A DNA stretch of 64,000 nt from an uncultured Eubacteriales bacterium. Its GTDB lineage: Bacteria; Bacillota; Clostridia; Oscillospirales; Acutalibacteraceae. The DNA lies in assembly GCA_934695425.1 (NCBI GenBank), contig CAKUVH010000001.1, forward strand, positions 1-64,000, written 5' to 3'. A program made the position numbers and the translations under genes. This document shows, in pieces, positions 43,131 through 51,942 of the stretch. Each line of letters starts with the position of its first letter. Position 1 is the first letter of the stretch. The notes under the pieces were generated by a model. The model saw only the letters and a program-made list of their open reading frames with translations. It was not told where the DNA came from and ran no database searches.

Positions 43131-43547
43131 TTATAAATCAAAGTGATACTCTTTAATCAAAAAATTATCGATAAAATAGTCTAATCTATTGTTTTCTTTC
43201 AGTAAGTTAATCAAAAACTTCAAATACGGATTCTCAAAAGGCACCAACCCGGAAATGTGAATGTCGTCGGTGTGTCCCTCGGTGGTTACTATTATATGGT
43301 TGTTTACACGCACTAATTTTATTTGGGAAAAATGTTCTTTGTCGCTAAAATACATTAAGTTAAAATTTATATCTGCTAATAAATTTGTTAAATCACGGAA
43401 GGTCACCGCAGATGCGTTATACCAGAATTTCATAGGAAGTAAAAATTGAGTTTCGGTATAGTTGCAATAAGGGTTAATTCCGTTTACATTTACACTAGAA
43501 ATTCCTAAAAGTATAATTATAAATATTTTCTTAAAAACTCTAAACAC
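43131..43547 (-). CDS. Small secreted or membrane-anchored protein of unknown function
   Basis: 138 residues from a GTG start at 43547, which follows GAAGGAGA by 11 bases and gives a clean signal sequence (VFKKIFIIILLGISS). The open frame extends upstream to 43652, but the extra 35 residues are Cys/Arg-rich and have no ribosome site. The body is a mix of short strands and helices (FRDLTNLLADINFNLMYFSD). No family recognised. Convergent with the XRE gene. Confidence 0.6.
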   Translation of the reverse strand: MFRVFKKIFIIILLGISSVNVNGINPYCNYTETQFLLPMKFWYNASAVTFRDLTNLLADINFNLMYFSDKEHFSQIKLVRVNNHIIVTTEGHTDDIHISGLVPFENPYLKFLINLLKENNRLDYFIDNFLIKEYHFDL

Positions 43548-43585
43548 TTTAAAACAAATCTCCTTCAAACCAGCATTATATCTAC

Positions 43586-43614
43586 ATTTTATCCTATATT
43601 CAGACATCCTACAA
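43586..43614 (-). promoter_or_regulatory. Promoter of the small secreted protein gene
   Basis: Minus strand: TTGTAG (43614-43609), a 17-base spacer, TAAAAT (43591-43586). It lies inside the open frame upstream of the GTG start, which supports the shorter gene. The surrounding gene-free stretch 43548-43866 holds this promoter and the one at 43810, and nothing else recognised. Confidence 0.5.
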
Positions 43615-43809
43615 GTAGAAACATAAAACGCAATTTTAAAAAATAGGGACAATATCTACAAAATAAGAGTCGAAAGCCTTAAAACTGGAAAATATTTGGA
43701 ATATATTGTAAAATATTACCTGCTTTTTTAAGAATTATTTGAATCTCCTCCCAGAAAATTGGAATAAATTTTTGTTTTTCAATTCTCGAATCCTGTCGAA
43801 TTTCTTTCC

Positions 43810-43847
43810 TTGCAATAAATCTGGAAATTTTTTACACTATGAGTGTA
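43810..43847 (+). promoter_or_regulatory. Promoter with a palindrome over the -10 box
   Basis: TTGCAA (43810-43815), a 17-base spacer, TACACT (43833-43838). The perfect repeat TACACT-ATG-AGTGTA (43833-43847) covers the -10 and start region, as a repressor site would. Confidence 0.5.
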
Positions 43848-43866
43848 CAACGGTGAGGTGATAAAA

Positions 43867-44148
43867 ATGGTTACACGAAGCGTTTATGTAAATGAACTAA
43901 GCTCTATGAACGGTAAAAAGATCGAATACAAGATCACTACCTGTGAAGAAGACGGCTGTGAGCAGTATGGCATCCAAGTAATGACTGATGCCAAAGACTA
44001 CCACGAAGAAGAAACTGTTAACGCAATTTCTACTGACAAAGAGTTTGTTAAAGAAGTAATTACATATCTTTACCAAAACTCTGTGGACGCAGTTCACTTC
44101 AAAGATGTGTTAGAAGATTACCTTCTAAAAATCGAAAATGTAGACTAG
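43867..44148 (+). CDS. Small acidic protein, probably DUF6514 family
   Basis: 93 residues, acidic, cytosolic, with no membrane segment. It has a beta-rich N-terminal half (KKIEYKITTCEEDGCEQYGI) and a helical C-terminal half (EFVKEVITYLYQNSVDAVHF). This matches my recollection of the clostridial DUF6514 proteins, function unknown. ATG at 43867 follows GGTGAGGTGA. Own promoter and strong terminator; a single-gene unit. Confidence 0.65.
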   Translation: MVTRSVYVNELSSMNGKKIEYKITTCEEDGCEQYGIQVMTDAKDYHEEETVNAISTDKEFVKEVITYLYQNSVDAVHFKDVLEDYLLKIENVD

Positions 44149-44161
44149 TTCTGAACTAAGC

Positions 44162-44191
44162 CCGCCTTCGGATTATTCCGAGGGCGGTTTT
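44162..44191 (+). terminator. Terminator of the small acidic protein gene
   Basis: 11-bp stem CCGCCTTCGGA/TCCGAGGGCGG (one G-U) with a TTAT loop, then TTTT. Confidence 0.85.
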
Positions 44192-44210
44192 CGTGTATTT
44201 AATTATAAAA

Positions 44211-44239
44211 TTGACTATTATGAAAAATCAAAGTATAGT
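44211..44239 (+). promoter_or_regulatory. Promoter of fumC and downstream genes
   Basis: TTGACT (44211-44216), a 17-base spacer, TATAGT (44234-44239), 33 bases before the fumC ATG. Confidence 0.7.
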
Positions 44240-44271
44240 TATATTTAGTCTAAGAAAAGGAAATTGAAAAA

Positions 44272-45636
44272 ATGAAATTTAAAACAGAATCAGATTCACT
44301 CGGAAAAATAAAAGTTCCAATAGATAAGTTTTGGGGAGCACAAACTCAAAGAAGCTTAGAAAATTTTAAAATAAGTTCCGAAAAAATTCCCTTGGAAATT
44401 ATTTATGCATTGTCTCATATAAAAAAAGCTTGTGCAGAAGCAAATTTATCTTTCGGTAAACTCGATAAAGAAAGATTCAAGCTCATTACCGATGCCGCCA
44501 ATAAAATAATAAACGGAGAATATGATGATAATTTCCCGTTATCCGTCTGGCAAACGGGAAGCGGAACGCAGAGCAACATGAATGTTAATGAAGTTATTTC
44601 CAATTTATGTAAACTCGAAAATCCTGAAATTAAAATTCATCCAAACGACCACGTTAATATGTCGCAAAGCTCCAACGATACTTTTCCTACTGCTATGAGA
44701 ATTGCTGCAATTATTTATATTGAAAATAAATTATTACCATCCCTCGATAAATTAATTTCTTCTTTTAAAATTCTGGAATCAAATAATCAAGGAATAATAA
44801 AAATAGGCAGAACTCATTTGCAAGATGCGGTTCCCATAGGATTTTGGCAAGAAATTAGTGGCTGGAGAGCTTCGATTGAAACTTCGCGCGATATAATAAA
44901 ATCAAATATGGAATTTTTAAGACATGTTGCTCTTGGTGCGACGGCAGTAGGCACGGGGCTAAATTCTCCCAAAAATTTTGATAAAATTGTCTGTGAAATT
45001 CTTTCTAAAAACCTTAAAACTACTATAGTACCTGATAAAAATAAATTTCACGCTCTTACAACTTTAGATGCTTTTGTGGCTGCCCATGGAGCGCTCAAAT
45101 CTTTGGCGGCAAATCTCATGAAGATAGCTAATGACATTCGATGGCTGTCAAGCGGTCCAAGATGCGGTCTGGGAGAAATAAAAATTCCTCAAAATGAACC
45201 CGGTAGCTCAATAATGCCCGGCAAAGTCAATCCCACGCAATGCGAATCTATTACTATGATAGCGTTACAGGTAATAGGGAATGATACTACTATAGGTATG
45301 GCGGCTTCTCAGGGCAATTTTGAGCTGAATGTTTTTCTGCCCGTGTGTATACATAATTTTATGACTTCTCTTAGAATTTTAAATGATGGAGTACTTTCTT
45401 TTGAAGAAAAATGCGTCAGAGGAATAGTTCCCGTTAAAGAAAAAATGTCCGAAAATTTAAAAAAATCTCTTATGCTGGTTACGGCATTAAATTCTAAAAT
45501 AGGGTATGAAAATTCAGCCAAAGTCGCAAAAAAAGCGTACGAAGAAAACATATCCGTAAAAGACGCTGCGCTTAATCTCGGGCTTGTTGAAAGCTCCGAA
45601 ATAGATAAAATCTTGAATCCCGATAAAATGATTTAA
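44272..45636 (+). CDS. fumC: Class II fumarate hydratase
   Basis: Interconverts fumarate and malate. 454 residues. KFWGAQTQRSLENF, SGTQSNMNVNEVI, HVNMSQSSNDTFPTAMR, the catalytic-loop signature GSSIMPGKVNPTQCE (about residue 314) and GRTHLQDAVPIGF are all class II fumarase hallmarks. ATG start with AAAAGGAA upstream. Followed 18 bases later by malic enzyme, so fumarate can be taken through malate to pyruvate. Confidence 0.95.
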   Translation: MKFKTESDSLGKIKVPIDKFWGAQTQRSLENFKISSEKIPLEIIYALSHIKKACAEANLSFGKLDKERFKLITDAANKIINGEYDDNFPLSVWQTGSGTQSNMNVNEVISNLCKLENPEIKIHPNDHVNMSQSSNDTFPTAMRIAAIIYIENKLLPSLDKLISSFKILESNNQGIIKIGRTHLQDAVPIGFWQEISGWRASIETSRDIIKSNMEFLRHVALGATAVGTGLNSPKNFDKIVCEILSKNLKTTIVPDKNKFHALTTLDAFVAAHGALKSLAANLMKIANDIRWLSSGPRCGLGEIKIPQNEPGSSIMPGKVNPTQCESITMIALQVIGNDTTIGMAASQGNFELNVFLPVCIHNFMTSLRILNDGVLSFEEKCVRGIVPVKEKMSENLKKSLMLVTALNSKIGYENSAKVAKKAYEENISVKDAALNLGLVESSEIDKILNPDKMI

Positions 45637-45654
45637 TTATTCAGGAGGAAATAT

Positions 45655-46791
45655 ATGGAAAATACAGATGCTTTAAAACTTCATGAGAAACTCCACGGAA
45701 AAATAGAAGTTAATTCTAGATGTAATATTAAAACCAAAGAAGATTTAGCTTTGGTGTATACTCCCGGAGTGGCTAAAGCTTGCGAAAAAATAAAAGAAGA
45801 TTATTCTGAATCTTTTAATTTAACACGGCGTTCGAATCTCGTGGCAGTTGTCACGGACGGCAGTGCAGTACTTGGCCTTGGAAATATCGGTCCTGCCGCC
45901 GCGATGCCTGTTATGGAAGGAAAATGCGCTCTTTTTAAAGAATTTGGCGATGTAGATGCCTTTCCGATTTGCATAGATTCCAATGACGCCGAAGAAATTA
46001 TAAAAACTATTCAATTAATATCCAAAAGCTTTGGCGGAATAAATTTAGAAGATATATCTGCGCCAAGATGCTTTGAAATAGAACGTCGTCTGCAGGAAAT
46101 ATGCGATATACCTGTCTTTCACGATGACCAGCACGGTACAGCCGTTGTTGTGGCGGCCGCTCTCATAAATGCCGTTAAATACGCAAATAAAACCATGGGA
46201 AAACTAAAAATAGTAATAAACGGAGCCGGAGCCGCCGGGATAGCAATTGCAAAATTGTTATTGTTCATGAATTTTGGCGATATAATTCTTTGCGACATAA
46301 ACGGTATTTTGGATTTACAAGACGCTAATTTAAATGACGAACAAAAATATATGTGTTCCATTACTAATAAAAACGGCAAAAAAGGAAAACTTATCGATGC
46401 TTTAAAAGATGCTGACGTTTTAATAGGTGTTTCTCGCGGAAATGTAGTAAACAAAGAAATGATTTCAAAAATGAATCGTCCTATCGTATTTGCTATGGCT
46501 AATCCGATTCCCGAAATATACCCTGATGACGCTTACGAAGCCGGTGCGGTTATATGCGGTACAGGAAGATCTGACTACAAAAATCAAATAAACAATGTTT
46601 TGGTTTTTCCCGGTATTTTCAAAGGCGCTTTGAAACACAATATAAAAATTATAACCGAAGAAATGATGAAAAAAGCAGCCTTCGCCATTGCCGATATGGT
46701 AACCGAAGACCAAATAGCTGAAGGAATAGTTGTGCCTGATGTTTTAAATAAAGGAGTTGCAGATAAAATTGCTGAAGAAATTGCAAAATGA
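45655..46791 (+). CDS. NAD(P)-dependent malic enzyme
   Basis: Oxidative decarboxylation of malate to pyruvate. 378 residues, the short bacterial type without a phosphotransacetylase domain. VYTPGVAKACEKI (about residues 30-42), VTDGSAVLGLGNIGP, HDDQHGTAVVVAAA and the nucleotide loop INGAGAAGIAIAKLL are diagnostic. Cofactor preference cannot be told. ATG with AGGAGGAA upstream. Functionally coupled with fumC; luxS begins 10 bases downstream. Confidence 0.93.
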   Translation: MENTDALKLHEKLHGKIEVNSRCNIKTKEDLALVYTPGVAKACEKIKEDYSESFNLTRRSNLVAVVTDGSAVLGLGNIGPAAAMPVMEGKCALFKEFGDVDAFPICIDSNDAEEIIKTIQLISKSFGGINLEDISAPRCFEIERRLQEICDIPVFHDDQHGTAVVVAAALINAVKYANKTMGKLKIVINGAGAAGIAIAKLLLFMNFGDIILCDINGILDLQDANLNDEQKYMCSITNKNGKKGKLIDALKDADVLIGVSRGNVVNKEMISKMNRPIVFAMANPIPEIYPDDAYEAGAVICGTGRSDYKNQINNVLVFPGIFKGALKHNIKIITEEMMKKAAFAIADMVTEDQIAEGIVVPDVLNKGVADKIAEEIAK

Positions 46792-46801
46792 AAATTCCGA
46801 A

Positions 46802-47254
46802 ATGAGAAAAATAAAAAGTTTTGAAGTTGACCACACCAAAATTGTGCCCGGAATGTATGTTTCCAGGATAGACGACGATATAATCACTTATGATATTCGA
46901 ATGGTAAAGCCCAACGCCGGGGTATATCTTGAAAATGACGGGCTTCATACTTTTGAACATCTTTTTGCTACATATGTTAGAAATTCCGAATTTGAAAATA
47001 ATATAATTTATGCCGGTCCAATGGGGTGCTGTACGGGATTTTATTTAGTAGTTCGAAATATCTCTAATGAAGACGCTATAAATTTAGTTTTAAATTCCAT
47101 GAAATTTATTGAAGATTTCAAAGGGGAAATTCCCGGAGCTACCGAAATTGAATGCGGCAACTATAAGGAACATAATTTACAAAAAGCTAATTCATATGCG
47201 GAATCCATGAGAAAAATTTTAGAGAATTACACCGCGGATATGCTCAAATATTAA
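46802..47254 (+). CDS. luxS: S-ribosylhomocysteine lyase LuxS
   Basis: Cleaves S-ribosylhomocysteine to homocysteine and the autoinducer-2 precursor DPD. 150 residues. SFEVDHTKI start, zinc ligands in HTFEH (about residues 48-52) and ECGNY (C about 122), and the catalytic Cys in YAGPMGCCTGFYL, where a second Cys takes the place of the usual Arg or Gln. ATG at 46802 fits the family N terminus, but no Shine-Dalgarno adjoins it; AAGGAG is about 45 bases upstream in malic enzyme. No mtnN (Pfs) gene nearby. Confidence 0.9.
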   Translation: MRKIKSFEVDHTKIVPGMYVSRIDDDIITYDIRMVKPNAGVYLENDGLHTFEHLFATYVRNSEFENNIIYAGPMGCCTGFYLVVRNISNEDAINLVLNSMKFIEDFKGEIPGATEIECGNYKEHNLQKANSYAESMRKILENYTADMLKY

Positions 47255-47319
47255 GTAACTCTTATCTTTATCTTGCATAAAATGTTAAAAGTAATTTGTA
47301 TGAAGGGAGTTATATAAAT

Positions 47320-47754
47320 TTGAGAAAAAATTATATGACTAATATGAGAAGTATGAACAATATGCATTCTTCAAATGATATTTTTTCTTTTAACATAGAG
47401 GATTCCGCTTTGAAAAATCAAAATTTTCGAAAAACAATCTGGACCGGAAAATTTATGCAAATAACTTTAATGTCTATTAATTCAGGAAGTTCGATAGGCT
47501 TGGAAATGCATCCTGATACTGACCAATTTTTAAAAATAGAGGACGGCACGGGTCAAGTGCTTATCGGCAAAAGCAAAGATAGACTTTCTTATCAGAAACG
47601 AATAAAAAAAGGCGACGCAATTATTATTCCGGCGGGAATGTGGCACAATGTGATAAACCTAGGAAGAAGCTGTATCAAATTGTATTCGGTATATGCGCCA
47701 CCTCATCACAGACCTGGCACCGTGCACAGAACCAAACAAGATGCAACCGATTAG
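47320..47754 (+). CDS. Cupin-domain protein
   Basis: 144 residues, one cupin barrel. Motif 1 is IGLEMHPDTDQFLKIEDGTG (about residues 58-77), motif 2 IIPAGMWHNVINLG, ending in a His/Pro-rich tail (YAPPHHRPGTVH). Metal-binding His and Glu/Asp positions are plausible, so it may be an isomerase- or dioxygenase-like protein or a small-molecule binder; the substrate is unknown. TTG start at 47320 after GAAGGGAG; an ATG follows at 47335. Probably in the fumC-luxS transcript. Confidence 0.8.
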   Translation: MRKNYMTNMRSMNNMHSSNDIFSFNIEDSALKNQNFRKTIWTGKFMQITLMSINSGSSIGLEMHPDTDQFLKIEDGTGQVLIGKSKDRLSYQKRIKKGDAIIIPAGMWHNVINLGRSCIKLYSVYAPPHHRPGTVHRTKQDATD

Positions 47755-47837
47755 TGCGCCTATATTATAAAATATTTTACTTGAATTATAGTTTAAAGAG
47801 GAATATAATAGCCTCGGTATTTGTGTATAAAAAATAA

Positions 47838-47878
47838 AAGTCTGACTGATTTTTATATGTTAGGCTTCTATTTTTTTG
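47838..47878 (+). terminator. Terminator after the cupin gene
   Basis: 9-bp stem with two G-U pairs (47838-47846 with 47859-47867), followed by CTATTTTTTT. Confidence 0.6.
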
Positions 47879-47912
47879 GAAGTTAATAAATATTTTGAAT
47901 GGGGAATTGAAC

Positions 47913-48539
47913 ATGTTAAAGAAAATTTTGAGTTTTGGAATAGCCTTGGCGTTCAGTGCTGGTGCGGCTCTTAATGTTTGTGCTGTAAAAACTCCCGAGG
48001 ATGGCTGCAATTCAGGTGGTTCAGTTGTTGAACAAAGCAATTTTAAAGATTTAAATTTGCATATGCTGATGTTAAAAAACTTTTTTATAAATTCTTCAAA
48101 AAATACCGAAGATAAAAAATTGAAAGAAAAATTTATAGAAGTATACTCTGAAGTTTATTACTCTAACCGTGAGGGAGGGTGCTTTTTAAAATTTTGTACA
48201 AAATCTTACAAAAAATCATACGTTGGCAGTATAAGCAAAACTCATAAGGATATGGAACAGCTTCCAAAGAACCCTTGCCTGGATTTCGTTGCGATGAAAA
48301 AGCCTGCCGGGAGCGATAAAATATCAAACCTTTGTAAAAGATTTATAACTTTGTCCGGTGATTATATAACCGGTGGATATTTTATATTTTTTGAGAATGA
48401 AAAATGGATGGTCGCTTGCACACCTTATTTTTGGAATAGTACATCGCTGGATATATGCGATGGCAGGAGTGTAATGTGCGATTTTATTGATGAGTTTGAA
48501 AAGTTGAACGACCGTATTAATTCATCTCAAACAGTCTGA
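47913..48539 (+). CDS. Secreted cysteine-rich protein of unknown function
   Basis: 208 residues. Signal peptide MLKKILSFGIALAFSAGAALN, with probable cleavage near VCA. The mature part holds eight or nine cysteines (for example GCFLKFCTKSYKK, NPCLDF, LCKRF, VACTPYFW, LDICDG, VMCDF), unusually many, suggesting disulphide bonds or metal binding. ITGGYFIFFENEKWMVACTPYFW looks like a strand-rich core. No family recognised. ATG at 47913 with GGGGAA upstream; an in-frame TTG at 47895 precedes it. Confidence 0.65.
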   Translation: MLKKILSFGIALAFSAGAALNVCAVKTPEDGCNSGGSVVEQSNFKDLNLHMLMLKNFFINSSKNTEDKKLKEKFIEVYSEVYYSNREGGCFLKFCTKSYKKSYVGSISKTHKDMEQLPKNPCLDFVAMKKPAGSDKISNLCKRFITLSGDYITGGYFIFFENEKWMVACTPYFWNSTSLDICDGRSVMCDFIDEFEKLNDRINSSQTV

Positions 48540-48545
48540 TTTATG

Positions 48546-48581
48546 TTGCGTTTTATTGAATTAAAGCGCAATTATTTTTTT
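48546..48581 (+). terminator. Terminator before ileS
   Basis: 10-bp stem TTGCGTTTTA/TAAAGCGCAA (one G-U) with a 6-base loop, then TTATTTTTTT. Confidence 0.8.
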
Positions 48582-48597
48582 ATGATAATTAAATAAG

Positions 48598-48626
48598 TTG
48601 ATTAAAATATTTGAGTAGTATAAAAT
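48598..48626 (+). promoter_or_regulatory. Promoter of ileS-lspA
   Basis: TTGATT (48598-48603), a 17-base spacer, TAAAAT (48621-48626), 34 bases before the ileS start. There is no room for a T-box leader, which many Firmicute ileS genes carry. Confidence 0.65.
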
Positions 48627-48659
48627 AGTAATTATTAAGATAAAAAGAGGTTGATGACG

Positions 48660-51455
48660 ATGTCTACGAATTATAACGATACTTTAAATTTGCCAAAAAC
48701 CGAGTTCCCTATGAGAGCTAATTTACCTGATAGAGAGCCCGAAACTTTAAAGACATGGAAGGAAAACAAATTATACAATAAAATAATTGAAAAAAATCAA
48801 GGAAAACCAAGATACATATTGCATGATGGCCCTCCGTACGCCAACGGAAACATTCATCTTGGTCACGCGCTTAACAAAATTCTCAAAGATATAGTTGTAA
48901 AATACAAAAATATGACAGGTTATGAAGCACCGTATGTTCCCGGGTGGGATACTCACGGGCTTCCGACTGAGATAAAAGCTCGCGCAAAAGTAGGTGCCGA
49001 AAAATCCAAACAATTGACAAGTCTGGAGTTGCGCAAAATATGTAAAGAATTCGCTTTGGGATATGTAGAAAAGCAAAAAGAACAGTTCAAGCGTTTGGGT
49101 GTCATAGGCGATTGGGATAATCCTTATGTAACTTTATATCCGGAATATGAAGCCGAACAAATCAGAACATTTGCCAAAATGGCATGTAAAGATGGAGTAA
49201 TTTACAGAGGACTTCGTCCGGTGCATTGGTGTCCTTCATGCGAAACAGCTTTAGCGGAAGCTGAAATCGAGTATAGCAATGACAAATGCAGATCGATATT
49301 TGTTAAATTTAAAGTTTCGGATGATAAGTCAAAACTTTCAAAATTTAATGTTGATATTAAAAATACTTATTTTATAATTTGGACCACCACAGCCTGGACT
49401 TTACCCGGCAATGTTGCGATTTGTGTCGGACCTGATTTTGAATATGCAATCATAAAAAATGAAAAAGAATTCTACATTGTAGCTGATGCTCTAAAAGAAA
49501 AAGTAATGCAGCCCGGAAATATCGAAAACTACGAAGTTATAGGAAAAATAAAAGGCTCAGAGCTCGAACTCATGGAAGCAGACCATCCTTTCTTAGATAG
49601 AAAATCGCTCGTTATAGTAGGCGATCACGTTACTATAGATAGCGGAAGCGGATGCGTTCATACCGCTCCGGGCCATGGTATGGAAGACTTTGATGTTTGT
49701 AAAAATTATCCTCAGCTTCCAACGATTGTTCCTGTGAATGGTGAAGGAATTTTAACCGAAGAAGCCGGTGAATTTAAAGGACTGAAATTCAGCGAGGCGG
49801 GTGCTAAAATTTGTAAGCTCCTGCAAGAAAAAGGGTTACTTTTTGCCTCCAAAAACATAGACCATCAGTATCCGCACTGTTGGAGATGTAAATCAGAAAT
49901 AATTTTCCGTGCTACAAAACAATGGTTTTGCTCGGTAGATAGGTTCAAAAAAGAAGCCCTAAACGCAATCGAAAATGTTAAATGGAATCCTTCGTGGGGA
50001 AGAGAGCGAATGATTTCGATGATAAGCGAAAGAAAAGACTGGTGTATTTCAAGGCAAAGACTGTGGGGAGTGCCGATACCGATACTTTTCTGTAATGATT
50101 GTCAAAAAGAGATAATAAACGAAGAAATAATGCTTAATGTCGCGAATGTTTTTGAAAAAGAAGGGTCCGATGCTTGGTACAAATACGATGCAAGCCGGTT
50201 CTTGCCTGACGGATTTAAGTGTCCTCATTGCGGCGGCACTCATTTCACAAAAGAAAAAGATATAATGGATGTTTGGTTTGATTCAGGTACATCTCATGCA
50301 GCGGTTTGCCAAGCCAGGAAAAATTTAGGCTATCCTGCTGACCTTTATCTTGAAGGTGCCGATCAATACAGAGGATGGTTCCAATCATCTCTTCTTACAT
50401 CCGTGGCAACTACAGGAAAATCTCCTTATAAAAATGTTGTTACTCATGGTTGGGTAGTTGATGAAGAAGGCAAAAAGCAATCAAAATCTCAAGGCAATGG
50501 CGTTGATCCGCAAGATGTAGTAAGTAAATACGGCGCCGACGTTTTAAGACTCTGGGTTTCATCGGCCGATTATCATGCTGACGTAAAAATGTCAAATGAA
50601 ATTTTAAAACAATTAAGTGAAGCTTACAGAAAAATAAGAAACACCGCAAGATTTATCATGGGAAATTTATTTGATTTTGATCCATCCAAAGATATGGTTA
50701 AAATCGATGAGCTTTCAGAGCTTGATAAATGGGCACTCGCGAAATTAAACGAAGTTATAGACAAAACCATCAAAGGATACGAAACTTTTGAATTTTATAA
50801 TGTTTTCCATGCAATTCAAAAATTTTGCATAGTTGATATGTCTAATTTCTATCTTGATGTTTTAAAAGACAGATTATACGTTGAAAAAGCCGATGGATTT
50901 AAACGTCGTAGCGCTCAGACTGTAATTTACATGGTGTTGGATGCACTTGTAAGAATGATTGCGCCTGTGCTTTCATTTACAGCGGAAGAAATTTGGAAAT
51001 ATATGCCACACAAAGACGGCGAAAACAGAGAGAGCATTTTTCTTAATGACATGTGCAAAAAAGTTGACATTAATATTTCTGATGAGTTTGTTGAGAAGTG
51101 GGATAAAATCTACAAAATCCGCGACGAAATAAAGAAAGTGCTTGAAATCCAAAGAAAAAATAAAGTTATAGGTTCTTCTTTGGAAGCTGACATTAAAATT
51201 TTTGCATCAGGCGAATTATATAACTTTATAAAAGATAATCTTAGCGATTTGCAATCGGTTGTAATTGTGTCCGGCATAAAAGTTCAAGAAAATGGAACCG
51301 GAGAGTACAATATCGAAGGAATTAGCGGTTTATCTATGGACATTGCTCATTCTGAATACAAAAAATGCGAAAGATGTTGGACGTACGATGAAACCGTTGG
51401 AGAAAATAAAGATCATCCTACAATTTGCAGTAGGTGCGTAAGCGTATTGGAATAA
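48660..51455 (+). CDS. ileS: Isoleucyl-tRNA synthetase
   Basis: Charges tRNA-Ile. 931 residues, bacterial-type length. HIGH motif as HLGH in DGPPYANGNIHLGHALNK (about residue 58); editing-domain region WTTTAWTLPGN; second signature KKQSKSQGN in place of KMSKS; VWFDSGTSH; and a C-terminal zinc site CERCWTYDETVG...CSRC. ATG at 48660 follows AAGAGG; upstream TTG and ATG codons lie in the Shine-Dalgarno spacer. lspA follows after 25 bases. Confidence 0.96.
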   Translation: MSTNYNDTLNLPKTEFPMRANLPDREPETLKTWKENKLYNKIIEKNQGKPRYILHDGPPYANGNIHLGHALNKILKDIVVKYKNMTGYEAPYVPGWDTHGLPTEIKARAKVGAEKSKQLTSLELRKICKEFALGYVEKQKEQFKRLGVIGDWDNPYVTLYPEYEAEQIRTFAKMACKDGVIYRGLRPVHWCPSCETALAEAEIEYSNDKCRSIFVKFKVSDDKSKLSKFNVDIKNTYFIIWTTTAWTLPGNVAICVGPDFEYAIIKNEKEFYIVADALKEKVMQPGNIENYEVIGKIKGSELELMEADHPFLDRKSLVIVGDHVTIDSGSGCVHTAPGHGMEDFDVCKNYPQLPTIVPVNGEGILTEEAGEFKGLKFSEAGAKICKLLQEKGLLFASKNIDHQYPHCWRCKSEIIFRATKQWFCSVDRFKKEALNAIENVKWNPSWGRERMISMISERKDWCISRQRLWGVPIPILFCNDCQKEIINEEIMLNVANVFEKEGSDAWYKYDASRFLPDGFKCPHCGGTHFTKEKDIMDVWFDSGTSHAAVCQARKNLGYPADLYLEGADQYRGWFQSSLLTSVATTGKSPYKNVVTHGWVVDEEGKKQSKSQGNGVDPQDVVSKYGADVLRLWVSSADYHADVKMSNEILKQLSEAYRKIRNTARFIMGNLFDFDPSKDMVKIDELSELDKWALAKLNEVIDKTIKGYETFEFYNVFHAIQKFCIVDMSNFYLDVLKDRLYVEKADGFKRRSAQTVIYMVLDALVRMIAPVLSFTAEEIWKYMPHKDGENRESIFLNDMCKKVDINISDEFVEKWDKIYKIRDEIKKVLEIQRKNKVIGSSLEADIKIFASGELYNFIKDNLSDLQSVVIVSGIKVQENGTGEYNIEGISGLSMDIAHSEYKKCERCWTYDETVGENKDHPTICSRCVSVLE

Positions 51456-51480
51456 TTTATTAAACAGGAGGAAAGTTTTC

Positions 51481-51942
51481 ATGCTGATGTTTTTCGTTAT
51501 AACTTTTTTAGTTCCCGTTTTAGATCAATTCATAAAATTCGGAGTGAAATCCGGTATAGCGGAAAATGCGCGAATTGAAACTTTCCTTCCGTTTTTGACT
51601 CTCACAAATGTGAAAAATTTTGGAGCAGCTCTTGGAATGCTCGCCAACGGGAGATATATTTTAATTGCGGTTACTTTGCTTATAATGATTTATTTTTTGT
51701 ATTTGATATTCATAAAAAAAATTCGAAGCCATCTTTTTTTGATAGCTTCGTCATTGATTATTGGCGGAGGAATAGGCAATTTAATAGATAGATTGCTGCT
51801 CGGCTATGTGGTTGATTACCTGTCTTTATCATTTTTTCCGCCTGTCTGCAATTTTGCGGATTATTCCATCACGGCAGGAATAATTTTGCTGGCGATATTT
51901 GTATTAAAATCCGATAATAAGACTTTATCTGAGTTTATTTAA
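51481..51942 (+). CDS. lspA: Lipoprotein signal peptidase LspA
   Basis: Aspartic membrane protease that cleaves lipoprotein signal peptides. 153 residues, four membrane helices. Conserved boxes: VLDQFIKF, NVKNFGAALGML, then GGGIGNLIDRLLLGYVVDYL with the first catalytic Asp and CNFADYSI with the second. ATG with AGGAGGAA upstream. It would process the lipoproteins at 41-42 kb. The 3' end overlaps the convergent gene by 8 bases. Confidence 0.95.
   Translation: MLMFFVITFLVPVLDQFIKFGVKSGIAENARIETFLPFLTLTNVKNFGAALGMLANGRYILIAVTLLIMIYFLYLIFIKKIRSHLFLIASSLIIGGGIGNLIDRLLLGYVVDYLSLSFFPPVCNFADYSITAGIILLAIFVLKSDNKTLSEFI

Noticed and set aside
48540..48659. T-box leader for ileS, or for azlC (4412-4686)
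   Set aside because: No T-box sequence or stem set was found, and the ileS leader is too short.
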